Of a stretch of 7,013 bases of DNA, positions 5,801 to 7,013 are shown piece after piece (positions within the stretch are counted from its first letter, which is position 1; every line of letters starts with the position of its first letter). Source of the DNA: RGIG3009 sp964389495. GTDB lineage: Bacteria > Bacillota > Clostridia > Oscillospirales > Acutalibacteraceae. The notes beneath the pieces are model-generated. The model searched no databases and was not told where the DNA came from. It saw only the letters and a program-made list of their open reading frames with translations. The translations under genes were made by a program, and so were the position numbers. The DNA lies in assembly GCA_964389495.1 (NCBI GenBank), contig CAYMDU010000083.1:1-7013 (forward strand). Direction: 5' to 3'.

Positions 5801-5978
5801 TTTTCCGTCGTGCAACCTTTTTTTCATCTTCCTCCGGCTGACTAAACAGTTCCCCTTCCTCGGTGCCGATTGTCACTTCTCCGTTTTCAATTGCTTGTTG
5901 TTCACGGGCATACTTGGCGTGGCCGTCGATTCGCCCGTATTGAGCGGGCAGTGCAGTGATATTGTGAAAATTCATCAC
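2862..5978 (-). CDS. Fragment of a large polyvalent mobile-element protein with HExxH metalloprotease domain
   Basis: This 1038-codon frame resembles, from memory, pieces of the multi-domain proteins of phages and ICEs in gut Clostridia. In order it holds: module copy 1 (residues about 51-231, with SVYNEFMTIAMQWAYND and a Ser/Gly/Arg/Asp-rich linker); a zinc metalloprotease-like domain (about 235-425) with HELTH at 315-319 and a likely third ligand in EEMVAD (372-377); module copy 2 (about 499-677); a domain at about 690-840 (GLRHSLDRRF at 753-762) that may be a degraded nuclease-like or MuF-C-type domain; and a helical region at about 895-985 that usually continues into further domains. The C-terminus (KFMLCFLLLCSQI) looks out of frame with any family, so the gene is probably cut off. 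The start (GTG 5978 or ATG 5975) has no Shine-Dalgarno, and the frame is open a further 31 codons up to a stop at 6072-6074 without a start codon. It could be a pseudogene relic. Function is not known. Confidence 0.6.
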   Translation of the reverse strand: MMNFHNITALPAQYGRIDGHAKYAREQQAIENGEVTIGTEEGELFSQPEEDEKKVARRKKSVYNEFMTIAMQWAYNDSVQPGETKTIYDGRRKRYITIEKKTDNSFTESQSTIREAGKENDGESRERFSARGREVPSFGNRIDDATGRVENRRGTPGDAGFSGEEQLSDGSKNDRKKTHAVTSPSAKTGKSQSEMLSQTGKWRDRSDIRVRQGYLAGRRVISESGNRIVFDGNLTELSRVQQVSLKVMEQLAEAFQIDFHVFSSFEEDGVRRYIDQNGAVCRAPNGKYNRATGAIYVDLNAGDGGRGTMLYTVAHELTHLIRQWAPLKFEKLAHVLMEEYGNHRISAHEQVLKQLDRAEQNGYSLSYEAAYEEMVADSLEAVLTGGDFAKVLDKIKKQDIGLWNKIKQIFNDILETIKEVYACYAPHSEEGRMVANWKKELETLQALFWEGVNEASENLNHAKEQTTEAHDVRTQEGSNGKLGTEKEVKFSWPYEEEIDEKKVTRRKRSVYNEFMTIAMQWAYNDSVPMENRKTIYDGGRRQYVTIEKTADGGFRVVEMTKMEEKAHDRKNEERFSRRVEEMSSSGTGNADNDFTKNRRGSSGDAGFSGGEQLSDGSRFDIQKGLTVDSSKIKAGQSVSRKLQVERERGDRSDIRVRQGYLAGRRVSSESSNHIVFDEKATKEGSGKYTYQALTAKPDMIVTPLQESVPANRADIIAEAKKNASRVGKFNTKDGSVSVHVTDIDTDIILGTNGLRHSLDRRFSENASVILQAGSILKNSILINELIPKKQEADAGYVLIGAGKNNRGELYIVRSVINRFNNELSSMDVLYAVNAKKESRLRSMRPEFQGPVTDSTVSISNLLEYVNRYFPDVLPEDVLRHYGYTERPNGTLGKSTLYQQRDAEREAAFTEVSEQIKREDTMLENDVSMLRKLQTGLKKVTQSVRTHNKVFSQASLETTARKLMRQANARGNVNELSSLINEVYLFKLECAKQRVITGNLFVDTTYQEQENALKFGQQYKQEKHGAKFMLCFLLLCSQI
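3980..4279 (-). CDS. Nested small gene, copy 2 (unknown function)
   Basis: This 99-residue paralogue of the frame at 5318-5620 lies in the same +1 register inside the second module copy. It has an excellent ribosome binding site: GGAGG at 4289-4293, 9 nt before the ATG. An in-frame TGA lies eight codons upstream of the ATG, so translation must start here. It shares the DFLVxNNYPTDQ core and the end EIEVTYEYARDIWPDDE, whose 54 nt including the stop are identical in the two copies. Between the copies, differences over the 69 aligned codons from DEE to the stop fall 16, 8 and 20 on its codon positions 1, 2 and 3 (hand count), the pattern of a selected coding frame. The product is probably soluble and helical; its role is unknown. 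Confidence 0.75.
   Translation of the reverse strand: MTEKMKNDLVDALKKCQVPELEMRIMILQRTDEEAQEMLDFLVENNYPTDQDLISKKDLQLIHRKLKRDNQLVESYRLNENGEIEVTYEYARDIWPDDE
4289..4293 (-). promoter_or_regulatory. Shine-Dalgarno of nested gene copy 2
   Basis: GGAGG on the minus strand, 9 nt before the ATG at 4279. In the long frame these bases are ordinary codons (within KMEEK), so the match is not required by that protein and points to separate initiation of the nested gene. Confidence 0.7.
5286..5828 (-). repeat. Module copy 1 of a duplicated ~540-bp unit
   Basis: The unit runs from DEKKVARRKKSVYNEF to SESGNRIVFD in the long frame and contains nested gene copy 1. It matches 3948-4484 with few small gaps. Its first 87 nt differ at only 6 sites, 4 of them synonymous third positions of the long frame. 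The middle part is more divergent, and 54 nt at 5318-5371 are identical to 3980-4033. The metalloprotease domain follows it. Confidence 0.85.
5318..5620 (-). CDS. Nested small gene, copy 1 (unknown function)
   Basis: The predicted 100-residue, charged, mostly helical protein (DEERQEMLDFLVKNNYPTDQ; LKRENRKVKCYRK) ends in EIEVTYEYARDIWPDDE. It lies wholly inside the long frame, shifted +1. A stop codon (TAA) sits five codons before the first ATG, so it cannot be read through from upstream in its own frame. The ATG pair at 5618-5620 and 5615-5617 follows GGGAAGGAAA; AAGGA at 5623-5627 is better spaced for the second ATG. About 60% of residues are identical to the second copy at 3980-4279, with mostly conservative changes (E/D, K/R, I/L/M). 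No signal peptide, membrane segment or cysteine motif is seen. I do not recognise the family. Confidence 0.7.
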   Translation of the reverse strand: MMGKVERDLVRAAEKCQVSEIELMMLRDALKTDEERQEMLDFLVKNNYPTDQKMIERKHMQLLHRRLKRENRKVKCYRKLENGEIEVTYEYARDIWPDDE

Positions 5979-6144
5979 CGCTTTGATGTTGCGGTGTTCT
6001 TGATGGAGGAACTGATCAAGGAAAACAAACTGATTGTGCCAAGTGAAAAAAGCCTCTCGGCATTTGAAATATCAAAAACTAAACCGTTGACGTCTACCGT
6101 TGAGGCCTGTTTACATATTGGAGAAATCCGTCTATCTGTATATA

Positions 6145-6178
6145 GCAAAACCGCGCAGAGAAAACTCTCTGCGCGGTT
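6145..6178 (-). terminator. Intrinsic terminator of rnpB
   Basis: Perfect 13-bp arms at 6149-6161 (AACCGCGCAGAGA on plus) and 6166-6178 with a 4-nt loop. On the minus strand the hairpin is followed by a short TTTT run ending at about 6147. It abuts the rnpB 3' end and isolates rnpB from the polyvalent-protein frame. Confidence 0.88.
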
Positions 6179-6507
6179 CGAGTGAGCCTGTAAGCCGAGT
6201 TCTGTCGTGAACAGTCATCTATCTCGACTGCCTGTTGCCAAGCAGCTCCAGCCGCCCGTTGAAGCACATCGGGCCAATGTGTTGCTTCTGTCGGCGTTGC
6301 ATCGGATAGGGTTTGCAGGGCCACACAGTCTCCTGTGTGCCGGTGAGCTCTTACCTCGCCTTTCCACCCTTACCGTGACGAGCACGGCGGTATATCTCTG
6401 TTGCACTTTCCCTAAGGTCACCCTCGGCGGCCGTTAGCCGTTATCCTGCCCTGTGATGCTCGGACTTTCCTCATGTGCAAGCACACGCGACTGTCCAGCT
6501 CACTCGC
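6179..6507 (-). ncRNA. rnpB: RNase P RNA, bacterial type A
   Basis: The minus strand carries the RNase P RNA signature: GAGGAAAGTCCGAGC near the 5' end, GGGTGACCTTAGGGAAAGTG and ACAGAGATATACCGCC in the centre, GGTAAGGGTGGAAAGG, and ACAGAACTCGGCTTACAGG near the 3' end. The P1 helix closes perfectly: CGAGTGAGC at 6498-6506 with GCTCACTCG at 6179-6187. It is about 329 nt long, short for the type A class but with all main conserved regions. The RNA is the catalytic subunit that removes tRNA 5' leaders. The gene has its own promoter and terminator. Ends are taken from P1 and may be off by a few bases. Confidence 0.96.
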
Positions 6508-6513
6508 ATCCCT

Positions 6514-6542
6514 ATTTTACCCAACTCGTCGGTATTTGTCAA
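6514..6542 (-). promoter_or_regulatory. Sigma-A promoter of rnpB
   Basis: On the minus strand TTGACA (6537-6542), 17-bp spacer, TAAAAT (6514-6519) is a near-perfect housekeeping promoter, with initiation expected about 6507 where P1 of rnpB begins. The -35 hexamer contains the TGA stop codon of the upstream clpC-like gene. Confidence 0.92.
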
Positions 6543-7013
6543 GGCTCTTGTGCCGGTGCCGGCGCAGTAGCGGCTTCAAACACCAAAGTACCGTCCTTGA
6601 CAGTAACGGCAACGGTATCACCGGCACGGAAAGTGCCTTCCAACAGCTTTTCGGCCAGCGGGTCTTCAATACGCGATTGAATGGCACGCCGCAAAGGACG
6701 GGCACCGTAGACCGGATCAAATCCGACACGGGCCAATTCGGCCACAGCTTCATCGGTGACGGTTAAGCTGATTTCCAGCTCTTTCACACGCCGGTCCAAT
6801 GAGGCCAACATCCGCCGCGCAATGCGGCGAATATCCTCTTCCGTGAGCTGACGGAAAACGATGATGTCGTCCACGCGGTTTAGAAACTCCGGACGGAAGG
6901 TCTTTTTCAGCTCGCCCATGACATTGTCGTGAATTCGGCGGCTGCTTTCGGCATCTCCGGCCGTTTGCTCTGCACCGCCGAAACCGAAGCTGTGCTTTTC
7001 GGTGATAAGCCGG
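6539..7013 (-). CDS. clpC: ClpC-type AAA+ ATPase, C-terminal part
   Basis: The last 157 residues of a Hsp100/Clp ATPase, entering from the right edge (frame RLITEKHSFGFGG...). It shows the second AAA+ module end: VMGELKKTFRPEFLNRVDDI with the arginine finger in LNR, and GFDPVYGARPLRRAIQ with the sensor-2 GAR motif, then a D2 small domain and an Ala/Pro-rich tail ending APAQEP. Such ATPases unfold proteins for ClpP. The loop sequence and FGFGG stretch fit ClpC better than ClpB or ClpA, but the N-terminal and Walker regions are outside the window. The ATG at 6917-6919 is internal. The stop at 6539-6541 lies in the rnpB -35 box. Confidence 0.9.
   Translation of the reverse strand, partial: RLITEKHSFGFGGAEQTAGDAESSRRIHDNVMGELKKTFRPEFLNRVDDIIVFRQLTEEDIRRIARRMLASLDRRVKELEISLTVTDEAVAELARVGFDPVYGARPLRRAIQSRIEDPLAEKLLEGTFRAGDTVAVTVKDGTLVFEAATAPAPAQEP

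Noticed and set aside
2862..6178. CRISPR array or tandem short repeats
   Set aside because: The only repeats seen are the two ~540-bp modules; no short regularly spaced repeats were found.
6207..6437. Small open frames on both strands at 6094-6437
   Set aside because: They fall mostly inside rnpB, a structured RNA, and have no coding features.

Overview
The window reads as a chromosome piece from a Gram-positive, endospore-forming member of the Clostridia, most likely of the Oscillospiraceae/Ruminococcaceae type. This rests on the rpsF-ssb-rpsR operon with strong AAGGAGG-type ribosome binding sites, an uninterrupted sporulation sigma factor sigK, a type A RNase P RNA next to a clpC-type ATPase gene, and a phage/ICE-style polyvalent protein of a kind common in gut Clostridia. 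All identifications come from reading the sequence and from memory of the families; no database was searched.

Layout. (1) 1-259, plus strand: an open frame that starts as UDP-galactopyranose mutase (Glf) and, at a shared YPINDE-like stretch, becomes the C-terminal half of ribosomal protein S6. This is a chimera, most probably an assembly join. (2) 272-1053: ssb and rpsR, closed by a clear intrinsic terminator. (3) 1104-1757: an SGNH/GDSL hydrolase, converging with and overlapping by 6 bp sigK (1752-2480, minus), which has a sigma-E-like promoter. (4) 2582-2846: a strong sigma-A-type promoter overlapped by a near-perfect 25-bp inverted repeat, then tRNA-Pro(UGG) with encoded CCA and a bidirectional terminator. 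(5) 2862-5978, minus: a 1038-codon frame that looks like a fragment of a large polyvalent mobile-element protein. It contains two copies of a ~540-bp module, the first followed by an HExxH metalloprotease domain and the second by a different C-terminal domain. Each module copy carries, in the +1 frame, a nested ~100-codon gene with its own start signals. (6) 6145-6542, minus: rnpB with a consensus promoter and terminator. (7) 6539-7013, minus: the 3' end of a clpC-like gene whose stop codon lies inside the rnpB -35 box.

The most notable part is the pair of nested paralogous small genes (3980-4279 and 5318-5620). A hand count of differences between the two copies shows that the nested frame, not the long frame, has the pattern of a selected coding frame in this stretch. 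In the flanking module parts the long frame does. This is an overprinting arrangement, duplicated together with its host module. Its function is unknown. The rest of the window is housekeeping.
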